From positions 99,748 to 163,747 of the forward strand of contig NZ_JAGHRC010000009.1 in the NCBI RefSeq assembly GCF_017743975.1: a stretch of DNA of 64,000 nt, read 5' to 3'. The notes beneath the pieces were generated by a model. The model saw only the letters and a program-made list of their open reading frames with translations. It was not told the origin of the DNA and ran no database searches. The position numbers and the translations under genes were made by a program. Source of the stretch: Ruegeria sp. R14_0 (GTDB lineage: Bacteria; Pseudomonadota; Alphaproteobacteria; Rhodobacterales; Rhodobacteraceae). The stretch's first letter is position 1, and each line of letters starts with the position of its first letter. Below, one piece after another: positions 37,448 to 46,666 of this stretch.

Positions 37448-38989
37448 TTAAAGCATCCATTCGACCGGCAGCCACCTGACAACCGCCGTGAGGGCGCGCA
37501 GAAAACCGCTGGTTTCGGGGTCTGCAAAATGCACCGTGACGCTTCCGTCTTTGTCTTCCTGCAGCCAGAGCATCTGACCTTCGTCGTCGAGTTCCACGCG
37601 ATAGGAAAACTCTGGCTTACTCAGTTGAGAGGCAAGGGATGCCGCAATCGCAGGGCTTTCGATCAAAAGGCCCATCTCGGTATTGAGCCGCGCGGATCGT
37701 GGGTCGAGGTTATACGACCCTATGAATATCCGCTCACCATCGGAGCCAAAGACCTTTGCGTGAAGACCCGACGCCGAACCGGCCAGCATCTCGGGCAGGC
37801 TTCGTTCGCTGTGTTCCTGTCGCAATGCGCGAAGCTCTAACAGCTCGACACCGCTGTTCAACAAGCCATCGCGATACCGCATATACGCTGCGTGTACCGG
37901 CATAACGTCCGTGGCATCCAACGAGTTGGTCAGGACACGAACCTTCACACCGGACTTGGCCAGCCCTTCAAGAACTTCTGCGCCACGCGCACCGGGAATA
38001 AAATAAGCTGAGACCAGATCCAGTGAGCTTTTGGAATCTTCGGCGAAAGCAATCAGTTGTTCGACGATCAGGTCCTCGCGTTGAACTTGACCCAAACCCT
38101 TTGCCGGGTCGTCGACAAAAAGGGTGACGTCACTCCAGTCGAATTTCAGATCGCGCGCTGCAATTCGGTCGGTCAGTTCATTGTCGCGGATCGCTTTCTG
38201 ATAGCCTGCGCCAACGGCAGACTGGCGCGCGGCCTCGGCCCTGGCTTTCAGGCTTTGTTCGATTGGCGGAGCCAGGAAGAGATCAGCGTCATAGGATGAC
38301 GCGCTGTTCCAATAGGCGTCGAAGGATTGCGAAACCTCATCCACAATCGGACCAATGGCGATGGCGTCCACATCGAGGTAGTGCGTTCCGGCCCCGTAAT
38401 CGAAGTAGATATCACCGATATTGCGACCACCGACAATTGTCGCCACACCGTCAACCGTCATCGACTTGTTATGCATACGTCTGTTCAGGCGGCCAAAGTC
38501 GAAAGCATAGGACAAGAGTTTGGGGTTCCTCAGCGTGAACGGGTTGAAGATGCGTACCTGGGCGTACGGCAGGGCATTGAGCTCGGCAAGCAGTTCATCC
38601 AATCCAGAGATGCCGTTGTCGTCGACCAGCAGCCTGACCCGCACGCCGCGTTCTGCTGCGGCCCTCAACTCATCCAGAAGCATCAGCCCGGTCACGTCGT
38701 CCTGCCAGATATAGTACTGAGCATCGATAGAGGTTGTCGCTTCCTTTGCGAGGATGGCACGCGCCGCAAAAGCTGCGCGTCCATTGCCCAATGGTCGCAC
38801 GCCGTCCAATCCCGGGTTCCGGTCGAGCGCATTTTTGATTGTCGCGCCCAAAGGCCCCGACCAATCAGCCGCCTGCTTTGTTACCACTTCAGAAATGTTT
38901 TTCTGGGGTAGTGGGAACGCCCACCTCAAACCAATCACGGCAAGTGCGATAACCGCCGCCACGATAAGACAATTCCGGATCAGCCGCAT
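37448..38989 (-). CDS. Phospholipase D-family protein, ClsC-like (cardiolipin synthase type)
   Basis: 513 residues: one N-terminal membrane segment (LIVAAVIALAVIGLRWAF), then two PLD domains with HxKx4D motifs at His173 (HNKSMTVD) and His410 (HAKVFGSD). Each is followed by the expected G-N/S pattern (VGGRNIGD and FIGSYNLDPRS). Overall it resembles the E. coli YmdC/ClsC group, which transfers phosphatidyl groups to make cardiolipin. The active sites are intact. The ATG at 38989 precedes the membrane segment. It is transcribed alone. Confidence 0.87.
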   Translation of the reverse strand: MRLIRNCLIVAAVIALAVIGLRWAFPLPQKNISEVVTKQAADWSGPLGATIKNALDRNPGLDGVRPLGNGRAAFAARAILAKEATTSIDAQYYIWQDDVTGLMLLDELRAAAERGVRVRLLVDDNGISGLDELLAELNALPYAQVRIFNPFTLRNPKLLSYAFDFGRLNRRMHNKSMTVDGVATIVGGRNIGDIYFDYGAGTHYLDVDAIAIGPIVDEVSQSFDAYWNSASSYDADLFLAPPIEQSLKARAEAARQSAVGAGYQKAIRDNELTDRIAARDLKFDWSDVTLFVDDPAKGLGQVQREDLIVEQLIAFAEDSKSSLDLVSAYFIPGARGAEVLEGLAKSGVKVRVLTNSLDATDVMPVHAAYMRYRDGLLNSGVELLELRALRQEHSERSLPEMLAGSASGLHAKVFGSDGERIFIGSYNLDPRSARLNTEMGLLIESPAIAASLASQLSKPEFSYRVELDDEGQMLWLQEDKDGSVTVHFADPETSGFLRALTAVVRWLPVEWML

Positions 38990-39159
38990 TCAGGGTCCTG
39001 TGTTCAGTGCATCAAACTGGCATTTGCACTTAGCTTGACCCAACGCCACGCAGGTTTTCAAGAGTCCAGGTCATTGCAGACAAACGGGCGCAGTATGCCA
39101 TCGCCCTATTGAATGCCCCGGTGCGCCAACCGAACTTGCGATACTGCACCTAAGCTAAG

Positions 39160-41289
39160 TTAGCCAAGGGCATTCGACACCGCTTGGCAAAGCTTGTCCC
39201 GCATCGCAACGTCCGTGGTGCACAGTCCCAGGTCGGAATACGCGCGAGACATCATGAGGCGCATCCGGGCGCGCTGGTCCAAACCCTTTTGTAAGGACTG
39301 TGGGATACGGCCCGGAGCAGAGGTTGGCGACAGATCTGCACGCTCTCGGCGCAGATACTCCCAAGCGTCAATTTCACTGCCGTCATCAAGGACGCAAATG
39401 CCCTGAGTTGCCCCGCTTGCATCCTTGCGAATTTCGTAGCGCCCGCCTTGGTCGATGCAGAACTCAGCGGCCGGGTTTGCAATTGTTGTGCCTTCGGCCG
39501 TTTCGACGGGTTGTAGCCTGCCTTCAAGGACCGTTCCCCAGATTGGAATCTTGTCGAACTGGTCGACGGCTACGTTATATGGGTCCTCTTCCAGGATCGT
39601 GAAATTGGCCAGTTTGCCCGGTGTGATTGATCCGATCTCATCCTCCAGCTGGATTGTATAGGCCGAGTCGATGGTGATCGCCCTGAGCGCAGTATCGACG
39701 CTCACCCGTTGATCTGGCCCGACAACGTCACCCTCCAGTGTTCTTCTGTTCAGCGCCGAGGATGCAAGTTGCAGGGGTTTCGCAGGGGCCATCGGCATAT
39801 CGGAATGGAAGGACATGGGAACGCCAAGAGCTTCGACTTCGCCAAGCGGCACCATCCGGGCGTTGCGCTCGGGTCCGATACCGATGTCCCCGTAGCGCCC
39901 CGCAAGTGCAGTTACATAATATGGGTTGGCGCTGACCATTGCACCCAACCGCGCCGCGCGCTCTATCTGATCCGGGGCCGCGAAGCCAAAGTGAACAAGA
40001 ACCGTGCGATGGTCATAACGCGGGTTCCGACGCAAAGCTGTCTCAAGGTTGTCGAGCAGCACGTCCATACCGGCGTCACCATTGTTGTGAATGTGAATTT
40101 GCCATCCCGCATCCCAGAAGGTCTGAAACGCATAGGTGAATACATCCGGGTCAATGATCCACGCGCCTTCGTGCCCGTCTGTATATCCATCGCGCATCTG
40201 CATAAGCTGGCTATAGATGGCACCATCAGTGAACAGTTTGATCTGTTTCTGCAGGTACCGGGTGCGACCCGTGCCCCAATCATAGACCGACTCGGCCATT
40301 TCAATCGCAGCTTCGGGATCGTCCAGATTAGGCAAAACAAAGGATTTTCCATCGCCAATAAAGTAGTGATTGAACGGCGTTGCGTCCGATGAATAGACCG
40401 CATTGACCGCATCTTGCAGAGCCTTTGAAAAGAACCCGCCCGGTTCGCAGGCCGTCGTCACTCCGCCTCTGTGGTAGTAGTCGATCGAGTATTCCAGCCC
40501 GGCTTTCATCCGCTCGGGCGTTGCGATTGCCGGCGCGATCAGGTCCAGCAGCGCCATGCCTCCCTGTTCATAGAAATGCCCGTTCTCCAGACTGCCTTGC
40601 GCCGCAGCACTTGGTGAGAGTGTGGCAAACCATTCCTCATCAACACCGAATAACTCCATGACCCTGGAGTTCAAAAAGAATTCGTGACACGAACGATGCC
40701 AGACTATTGCCGGAAAGTCGGGTGCAAGTTCGTCCAGGATCGCGCGGCTCATGTCGCCATGCATGTAATGGTGATAGCCCCAGGTCACGAACGTCTCGTT
40801 GGCATCGTCGTGTGCTGCAAGGGCCGCCAGCAGACGTTCGCGATACCCGTCGGGGTCCCGGACTTGTGCAGAGAATCCTTCTTCGGCGTCCCAGGGTTCG
40901 ATGGAAATGACATGGGTTGTCATGGTCAGTGCCGCCAGAACGGGATGAACGTGTTGTTCGACAAACCCCGGCAGGATCACCTTGTCGGCAAAGGTTTCAT
41001 CCACGCGAAATGGCTGATCGCCGACAAGCGCATCAATTTCGGCCCGGCTGCCGACTGCTGCAATCCGGTCCCCGACGACCGCGACAGCCTCGGCGCGTGG
41101 GGCATCAGTATCCATCGTAACGATCGAGCGTGCGGGAAAAACGGTGACTTCCGGCAGCGCAAAGGTTCCTCCGGCAATGTCTTGCAGATTGGTCGTGCTT
41201 GCCCAGACAGGTTTGGACGGAACAAACAGCGCTGCTGATGAGGCGCCGGAAAAAAGGCGAAGCAAGGTGCGGCGAGTTACGTTTGGCAT
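39160..41289 (-). CDS. Tat-exported YtcJ-like amidohydrolase with C-terminal DUF333 domain
   Basis: 709 residues. A twin-arginine signal is present (NVTRRTLLRLFSGASSAAL). The amidohydrolase-3 body has the HxH pair in PGFVEQHVHPVL, KQIKLFTDGAIYSQL, HIHNNGDAG, VHFGFA and the late aspartate region SFHSDMP. About residues 610-650 form a separate DUF333-like module (FCIDQGGRYEIRKDASG, GICVLDDGSEIDAWEYLR). The combination is unusual. The ATG at 41289 has GGAGG upstream. The substrate is unknown; the export route implies a folded metalloenzyme in the periplasm. Confidence 0.85.
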   Translation of the reverse strand: MPNVTRRTLLRLFSGASSAALFVPSKPVWASTTNLQDIAGGTFALPEVTVFPARSIVTMDTDAPRAEAVAVVGDRIAAVGSRAEIDALVGDQPFRVDETFADKVILPGFVEQHVHPVLAALTMTTHVISIEPWDAEEGFSAQVRDPDGYRERLLAALAAHDDANETFVTWGYHHYMHGDMSRAILDELAPDFPAIVWHRSCHEFFLNSRVMELFGVDEEWFATLSPSAAAQGSLENGHFYEQGGMALLDLIAPAIATPERMKAGLEYSIDYYHRGGVTTACEPGGFFSKALQDAVNAVYSSDATPFNHYFIGDGKSFVLPNLDDPEAAIEMAESVYDWGTGRTRYLQKQIKLFTDGAIYSQLMQMRDGYTDGHEGAWIIDPDVFTYAFQTFWDAGWQIHIHNNGDAGMDVLLDNLETALRRNPRYDHRTVLVHFGFAAPDQIERAARLGAMVSANPYYVTALAGRYGDIGIGPERNARMVPLGEVEALGVPMSFHSDMPMAPAKPLQLASSALNRRTLEGDVVGPDQRVSVDTALRAITIDSAYTIQLEDEIGSITPGKLANFTILEEDPYNVAVDQFDKIPIWGTVLEGRLQPVETAEGTTIANPAAEFCIDQGGRYEIRKDASGATQGICVLDDGSEIDAWEYLRRERADLSPTSAPGRIPQSLQKGLDQRARMRLMMSRAYSDLGLCTTDVAMRDKLCQAVSNALG

Positions 41290-41504
41290 GACAAGTCCTC
41301 CAAATCGGCGAGCAATCAATTGCAAGTAGATGAATGAAATTATGCATACGCTAACATCGGTTCCCCGTTATCGCGAATAAAATCCACGAAGGTTCTTTTG
41401 GGTTTTCGATGAAATTGCCTGCATCATGGGTCAGCTATCGTTCAGGCTTTGAGTTGACCGAAAGTGAACATGGCCCATTTACTGTGACCATGGGGGTATC
41501 GGAA

Positions 41505-42272
41505 ATGTTTGCAAAAGCCAGCCTGGCCGCGATTTGTGCGCTATGCAGCCCGGCCGCCGCCCTGGAGCTGCGCGAAACTGGTCGTTATGAGTTAAACCGG
41601 CCAGCTAGCCTGGACTACGATCCAACGTTCTGCGGACTGTGGATCGCGAATGAAGGGCCAGAGGCCGTGCTTGTCACGTTGCAGGGGGACGAGCTGCGCC
41701 GGATCTCCAGCGACCTGTACCGGATCAAGGCGATCGCCATCGAAGGGGATCACCTGTTGGTGGGTGACGGGTTGGGCAGCCTGCAGCGGGTCTCAAAGGA
41801 TGGTACTCCGTTGGGTGTCCCGTTCACGCTGGAAGGCGGGTTCGCGGATACAGAAGGCATCGCCATCAATTCCACGGGGCAGATCGTTACCGTCGAGGAT
41901 GACCCCGAACGGCTGTCCTGGTTCGATGCCGAGGGCAACCTGACGACTCGTCTGGATACGATGCAGCTGTCGCCACCCCTGAGCGAAGCGCAGGGTATCG
42001 CGATTGATCCGCGCACAGGTCACATGCTGATCGTCGATGATTGGGAAGGGACCAACAGCTTGTATGAGTTTACAGCGGATGGCCAGTTGCTTGCCCAGCA
42101 AAGCCTGCTCGAGTTCGGCACAGACCCTGAAGGAATTGCCATTCGGCCCGGATCAAACCAGCTCTTCGTGGCCTTCGACGGGGGCGCAAAGATCGTGACC
42201 TTTGACTACACGCCAACTTTGCCGGAAGGGGCACCTCCGCTGCCACCGGGTGCAGACTGCATGATGTTTTAG
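41505..42272 (+). CDS. Secreted beta-propeller (SdiA-regulated/esterase-like) protein
   Basis: 255 residues from the chosen ATG, which starts a signal peptide (FAKASLAAICALCSPAAA) and has GGGGG upstream; the frame is open to 41409. The mature part consists of repeated blades: LWIANEGPEAVLVTL, IKAIAIEGDHLLVGDG, DTEGIAINSTGQIVTVED, AQGIAIDPRTGHMLIVDD and DPEGIAIRPGSNQLFVAF. This resembles SdiA-regulated or SMP-30-like propellers. It is divergent from the Tat amidohydrolase, and its stop overlaps that of the convergent cyclase gene by 4 nt. Confidence 0.75.
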   Translation: MFAKASLAAICALCSPAAALELRETGRYELNRPASLDYDPTFCGLWIANEGPEAVLVTLQGDELRRISSDLYRIKAIAIEGDHLLVGDGLGSLQRVSKDGTPLGVPFTLEGGFADTEGIAINSTGQIVTVEDDPERLSWFDAEGNLTTRLDTMQLSPPLSEAQGIAIDPRTGHMLIVDDWEGTNSLYEFTADGQLLAQQSLLEFGTDPEGIAIRPGSNQLFVAFDGGAKIVTFDYTPTLPEGAPPLPPGADCMMF

Positions 42273-43450
42273 GCGGGTGCCCCGGTCGGTCTGAACACCT
42301 CGATCCCCTGTGGCAGACCGCGTACGGAATGATGGCCAAGGGACTGGACCGCCGCGTCCAAATGACTGGCAACATTCGCGGTGATCAGCGTGGTCTCACC
42401 CAGATCTTTACACAGGCCTTGCACGCGGCTTGCGACATTCACGGCCTGGCCGACCACCGTAAAATCCAACCGGTCGGGACTGCCGATATTGCCAAAAGTG
42501 ACCTGACCAAAATCTATGCCAATCACAAATTCAATCGGTTCACGCCCGGTTTTGGCGCTCGCCTGATTGTAGTCTTCAAGGTTGGCGAGGGATTGCTGGG
42601 CAGCGGCTACAGCGGCCCGACAGCTCGTTTTAGCACTGCCTTCGTTTTCGAAAATTGCCAGAATTCCATCGCCCATGAATTTCAGGACGTCGCCGCCGGC
42701 CTGTTGAATGGGGGTCACGACCATTTCGAAATAGTCGCCCATCATGTCCAGCAACTGAGTCTCGGGCCAAGCCTCGGATTTGGCAGTAAAGCCACGAAGA
42801 TCGGCAAACAGGATGGCGGCGGATACGGATTTATGTTCGCCGCGTTTGATATGGCCCTGGCCGATTTCTTCTGCGGGACCATGACCCAAATAGGTTTGCA
42901 ACAGGCTTTTCTGCGAATGACGCATCGCGATGGGTTCCAGCGCCGCCGCCAGTGCAAAGCGTGAGTCTTCCAGATAGCCGATGTCCCTATCCGAAAACCC
43001 CGCTTCGGCGTTGGACGTATAGCTGGTGCCCTGAACCGAGCCGTTGCCGTGCTCTAGCGGGATCGCCAGAAAATCAGTTGCTCCGGCCTCGGCCAGTTCG
43101 GCGTAAACCGAATGCTCTACCGCAAAGTCCAACCCCAACAATCGTTTGCGCAGTGGGCGGCGATTGGTGACGATGTATTCAAACGGGCTGCCATGCCAGG
43201 CGCTTGTCGACAGGACCGTCGTCGCCACGGTGTAGCGGCGTGTTTCGTCCGGGGTCCAGATGATCCCCCAGGCGCTGAGCAGCGGGTTCGAGTAGTTCTG
43301 CGCAATCCGCGCCCGTGCCAGCGGAACGCCCAGCTGCACCAGACCCTCGCAATATCCTTTGACGATCGCGATTTCGTCGCCCAGCAAACGCCCTTCGGAA
43401 ATCAGCCATCGGTTCAGGTCATCAATCTCGGACACGGGGCGTTCTCGCAT
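42269..43450 (-). CDS. Class III adenylate/guanylate cyclase with N-terminal sensor-like region
   Basis: 393 residues. The C-terminal half is a cyclase homology domain: first metal-binding aspartate in AAILFADLRGFTAKSE, second in VLKFMGDGILAIFE, and transition-state residues in DFTVVGQAVNVASRVQ. The N-terminal half (about 1-190) looks like a GAF-type sensor or an adaptation of one (IWTPDETRRYTVATTVL, ATDFLAIPLEHGNG). It probably makes cAMP in response to an unknown signal. Other start codons near 43435 are possible. Confidence 0.88.
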   Translation of the reverse strand: MRERPVSEIDDLNRWLISEGRLLGDEIAIVKGYCEGLVQLGVPLARARIAQNYSNPLLSAWGIIWTPDETRRYTVATTVLSTSAWHGSPFEYIVTNRRPLRKRLLGLDFAVEHSVYAELAEAGATDFLAIPLEHGNGSVQGTSYTSNAEAGFSDRDIGYLEDSRFALAAALEPIAMRHSQKSLLQTYLGHGPAEEIGQGHIKRGEHKSVSAAILFADLRGFTAKSEAWPETQLLDMMGDYFEMVVTPIQQAGGDVLKFMGDGILAIFENEGSAKTSCRAAVAAAQQSLANLEDYNQASAKTGREPIEFVIGIDFGQVTFGNIGSPDRLDFTVVGQAVNVASRVQGLCKDLGETTLITANVASHLDAAVQSLGHHSVRGLPQGIEVFRPTGAPA

Positions 43451-43523
43451 TTGGTGGACGGAGCTTCATTCTACATATCATTCGCTCCGAAAGAACCCGC
43501 GCTGAACGCGGGTACGCCTGGTG

Positions 43524-44126
43524 TCAGCTGACGGCCGCTGCCTTGGTCGGGTCTTCCTCAAGCTGTTTCAGCAGCCGCGCTTGCTTGACCTTGGGGTCCA
43601 GGTCGGGGTCCGTTAGATGGGCCAGCATGTCTGGTACCGAGGCTTCGATCTGGTCCTCAGTGGCCAGCGCCATTCCGTGGGACACGAAAGGGCGCAGATA
43701 GGTCATGCCCGCCAGATTGGCGGTTTGCTGGAATGGCTTCAGAAACTCGGCCATCGAGTAGTTGTTGTAGCCACCTGCGTGATAGCTGTGTTCCGGGCCA
43801 CCGGTCGACACGAGGATCAGGAACTCACGCCCTTTCAGTCGGTCTCCGCCGGGGCCATAAGCAAAGCCATAGTTCAGCACTTGATCCATCCAGGCTTTCA
43901 TCACCGGCGGGGCAGAGTACCAATAGAACGGGAACTGGAACACGATGCGGTCATGGGCCAGCAACAGCGCTTGTTCGGCCTCGACATCAAAGCGCAACTC
44001 GGGGCCGCCGATTGCGGTCAGGTCGCGGGTGGTGACATCCGTTGCGTCAGAGAGCGCGTCGAACCACGCCTTATTGATGCGCGACGCGTTCAGGTTGGGG
44101 TGCGCTGTAAGAACAAGGGTTTTCAT
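43524..44126 (-). CDS. NAD(P)H-dependent flavodoxin-fold quinone reductase
   Basis: 200 residues of the KefF/NQO/MdaB group: MKTLVLTAHPNLNASRINKAW, FQFPFYWYSAPPVMKAWMDQVL and the FMN/quinone loop ILVSTGGPEHSYHAGG. It reduces quinones by two electrons. The ATG overlaps the stop of the upstream NTF2-like gene (ATGA), and it is last in the five-gene operon headed by the hydrolase at 46534. Confidence 0.9.
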   Translation of the reverse strand: MKTLVLTAHPNLNASRINKAWFDALSDATDVTTRDLTAIGGPELRFDVEAEQALLLAHDRIVFQFPFYWYSAPPVMKAWMDQVLNYGFAYGPGGDRLKGREFLILVSTGGPEHSYHAGGYNNYSMAEFLKPFQQTANLAGMTYLRPFVSHGMALATEDQIEASVPDMLAHLTDPDLDPKVKQARLLKQLEEDPTKAAAVS

Positions 44127-44515
44127 GAATCTGTCTCTTGCAGGAGTTTCGCGGAGTATGAGGTGATCAGCGGGCGACCATCAGGCCGAGTGTCAAACCG
44201 CCAGTTTTCCCGCACATGGGCTTCGATGGTTTCGCCAGTGGTCATTCTGGCGCGGAATAGAACTTCGAACTGTGCCGTGTCGGGTGTGACCTGAATGTTG
44301 CTGACGTGATGCTCGGTCGGGCGCTGAAGGGTGTCCAACACACCAGCGTACCATGCGCGCACCCGGTTATGCCCGGACAGAGCAGGGTCAGTATCGGGCA
44401 TGTCCCAGTCCACATCCGGGTGGAGGTCTGGCAGGAACGCCTCGATCGGATCCAGGCGGTCGAACCGGGCAAACCAGTCCGCGATAAAGGCGCGGATTTG
44501 GGTTTCGTTGCTCAT
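44123..44515 (-). CDS. NTF2/SnoaL-like fold protein, cytoplasmic
   Basis: 130 residues with the SnoaL pattern (ADWFARFDRLDPIEAFLPDLHPDVDWDMP, HNRVRAWYAGVLDTL, VRENWRFD). No signal peptide. GGAGG lies ten bases upstream of the ATG. Family members bind or isomerise small hydrophobic molecules; the ligand is unknown. It overlaps the quinone reductase gene by 4 nt. Confidence 0.82.
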   Translation of the reverse strand: MSNETQIRAFIADWFARFDRLDPIEAFLPDLHPDVDWDMPDTDPALSGHNRVRAWYAGVLDTLQRPTEHHVSNIQVTPDTAQFEVLFRARMTTGETIEAHVRENWRFDTRPDGRPLITSYSAKLLQETDS

Positions 44516-44533
44516 AGGGATTGAACCTCCGGC

Positions 44534-45076
44534 TTACTGGCTGGCGGCCTTCACGCGCTCGGCTGCAAGCGCGGGCAGGTTTTCGTTGCCCAACTGCGCC
44601 CGCAGATTTGCGCGCATAAAGGTGATCTTCCAGCCATCATCGGTTTTGGCCAGCTCATGCCGGTAGTCGCCGATAAAGACCCAGGTATTCTCGCCTTCAT
44701 TCTCCAAGATATGCGTGGCGTAGATGTTCGCGGTCGTGGTCGCAGTGTCACCAGTGATGCTGACGCTCTCCGTTCCCATCAGGTGATGAGTGCGGTCATA
44801 CCCGGGTAGAACAGTCTGCCAGGCCGCGACGATTTCGGCGGGCAGTAGGGTTGGAAGGTCGGCTGATGTGCCAGCCGAGGCATTGGCGTAGGAGGTGTAG
44901 TCCAGCACCGCACCGTCGGGGTGGAACTGCGCGGCCACCATGTCCCAATCGCCTTGATCCGCATAGTACCCAACATTGTTGATCGCGTTCAGAACCCGTT
45001 GTTCGTCAGAGATTTCAGCCAGTGCAGCGGTGGAAGTGCCCGCAAGCGCAAGTACAGCAGTCAGAAGGGATTTCAT
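44534..45076 (-). CDS. Secreted NTF2/SnoaL-like protein (first)
   Basis: 180 residues. A signal peptide (KSLLTAVLALAGTSTAALA) is followed by an NTF2-like domain (VLNAINNVGYYADQGDWDMVAAQFHPDGAVLDY, DRTHHLMG, WVFIGDYRHELAKTDDGWKI). It is the second exported or cytoplasmic SnoaL-like product of this operon. Function unknown. Confidence 0.83.
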   Translation of the reverse strand: MKSLLTAVLALAGTSTAALAEISDEQRVLNAINNVGYYADQGDWDMVAAQFHPDGAVLDYTSYANASAGTSADLPTLLPAEIVAAWQTVLPGYDRTHHLMGTESVSITGDTATTTANIYATHILENEGENTWVFIGDYRHELAKTDDGWKITFMRANLRAQLGNENLPALAAERVKAASQ

Positions 45077-45113
45077 CGGTCAGTCTCCGTCAGGTCAGGG
45101 TGAATTGGGTGGG

Positions 45114-45608
45114 TTACTTGGCCAGACGCTCGGGCACCGGGGCCAGATCGTATTGCGACCAAAAGAACGTGTTGGCCGCGTCCTGATCGGCGGAAAGGTT
45201 CGTGGCCTCGACGATCTTGCCGTCCTCGATCCGGTAGACCAGCGCCCAGGTTGTATCGACGTTCGGCTTGCCTTCGGCGTTGGACCAGCCGCGGTGGATA
45301 TCGACCACATGCGTCTCATCCGCGCCGAAATAGATAGGATCAGCCTTGAAATTGGCGGCCCCCAGCTGAGCGAAGAATGCGAGCACTTCGTCAAGGCCAT
45401 TCTTTGTGCCGGACAGGGGATGACGGCCTGGAATGTGCCATTTGACGTTTTCGTCCATCACGGCGGCGATGCCGTCCAGATCGTTTGCGCCATAAGCAGC
45501 AAAGAAATCCTGTACGACTTTGATGTTGTCTTCGGGGGATGCGGCCATCGCGATATCTCCGGTAACGAGTGCGGCGGTAAGGGCCGCGGCTTTGGTCAGA
45601 GTGTTCAT
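45114..45608 (-). CDS. Secreted NTF2/SnoaL-like protein (second)
   Basis: 164 residues. A signal peptide (ending DIAMA) is followed by a SnoaL-like domain (VVQDFFAAYGANDLDGIAAVMDENVKWHIPG, EVLAFFAQLG, DIHRGWSNAEGK). AAAGGA precedes the ATG. It is second gene of the LysR-divergent operon, 11 nt after the hydrolase. Two secreted paralog-like proteins in a row suggest periplasmic handling of a small ligand. Confidence 0.83.
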   Translation of the reverse strand: MNTLTKAAALTAALVTGDIAMAASPEDNIKVVQDFFAAYGANDLDGIAAVMDENVKWHIPGRHPLSGTKNGLDEVLAFFAQLGAANFKADPIYFGADETHVVDIHRGWSNAEGKPNVDTTWALVYRIEDGKIVEATNLSADQDAANTFFWSQYDLAPVPERLAK

Positions 45609-45619
45609 CTTGTGTCCTT

Positions 45620-46534
45620 TCAGGCGTTCAGGAAGTCGGCCACAGCGTCCGAGGCTGTGGTCACGGCGTCCTTGCGGTCGTAGAAATCGAACTGGGTGAC
45701 GTCATCGCCCAACCAAAGTTTTTCCAAAGGCGCTTTGGTGCGGGCCTCATATGCGGCGGCACCTGCGGGCAGGGCGATTGAGGGTGATCCAACCATCAGC
45801 ATCGGCTTGGTCAACCGATCTGCGCTGGTTTGTGCATCATAGGTCAGCCAGGGTTTCCATGACGCGACCGAGAACTTGTTGTCATAGGCCGGGATCAGAC
45901 CACGATCTTCCTCGGTGTAGTAAGGGGCTTGGTACATGACCGCGTTTTCGTCCGTGGTGCTGGCCCCCAGCAGAACGGTGTCCGCAGCATCGCCAGCCTC
46001 GGAGGCGGCGATCAGGCTGGCGGCCATCTCGGGCCCGCCATAGATGCCTTCGGCCATCGCGGCATCATGCAGCCATGGGGCCACCAGCGCGACTTTTTGC
46101 AAGTTCGCGTCATCTGCCACAGCACCGGCCATGTAACCGGACGAGGCGCACACGCCCAAACCCGAGACACGATTGCTGTCGACCTCGTCCAGCGAGGTCA
46201 GAAATGCGGCGGCTGCGTGAATGTCGGCGGTCTTGACGGTCGGATCTTCGACATAGCGGGGGGTTCCTTCGCTTTCGCCCCAGCCGGTGAAATCAAAAGC
46301 CAGCGCTGCAAAGCCGCGGGCTGCCAGTTCACGGGCATAGGTGCCGGGCATCTGTTCTTTCACCGTGGTCCAGGCTCCGGTCACGATAACTGCAGGAAGC
46401 GCGCCAGATGCGCCCTCGGGTGTGTACAATGTGCCCTTCAGTGCATTGCCGTTACTGTCGAACGTGACTTCCCGTTCGACAACGCCGTTGAGTGCGGGCG
46501 TGTTTTGCAGAGTGATACGGGTCGGTTGGGTCAT
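45620..46534 (-). CDS. Alpha/beta hydrolase, YcjY/dienelactone-hydrolase-like
   Basis: 304 residues. The oxyanion region is AVIVTGAWTTVKEQMPG. The elbow is GLGVCASSGYMAG, with cysteine where most hydrolases have serine, as in YcjY-like and dienelactone hydrolases. ALAFDFTGWGESEG is a typical hydrolase strand-loop. The substrate is unknown. It is first gene of an operon with three SnoaL-fold genes and a quinone reductase, divergent from a LysR gene. Confidence 0.82.
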   Translation of the reverse strand: MTQPTRITLQNTPALNGVVEREVTFDSNGNALKGTLYTPEGASGALPAVIVTGAWTTVKEQMPGTYARELAARGFAALAFDFTGWGESEGTPRYVEDPTVKTADIHAAAAFLTSLDEVDSNRVSGLGVCASSGYMAGAVADDANLQKVALVAPWLHDAAMAEGIYGGPEMAASLIAASEAGDAADTVLLGASTTDENAVMYQAPYYTEEDRGLIPAYDNKFSVASWKPWLTYDAQTSADRLTKPMLMVGSPSIALPAGAAAYEARTKAPLEKLWLGDDVTQFDFYDRKDAVTTASDAVADFLNA

Positions 46535-46592
46535 GGCGCGTTCATCCTCTTGATCAGTCTGAGCTGTGATGAGGGCAATTTAAGCGCTGTAC

Positions 46593-46608
46593 AGATTCAA
46601 GATAATCT
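46593..46608. promoter_or_regulatory. Dyad between hydrolase operon and LysR gene
   Basis: AGATT-CAAGAT-AATCT has 5-bp perfect arms, in the 132-nt divergent intergenic region. It is a candidate LysR binding site, although it does not fit T-N11-A exactly. A TATAGT hexamer lies about 20 bp further toward LysR. Confidence 0.4.
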
Positions 46609-46666
46609 CCCTGTTTTGCACTTCTTTCATGTATAGTATCGATCAATCGTTTCAGCCGGAGTTGCC

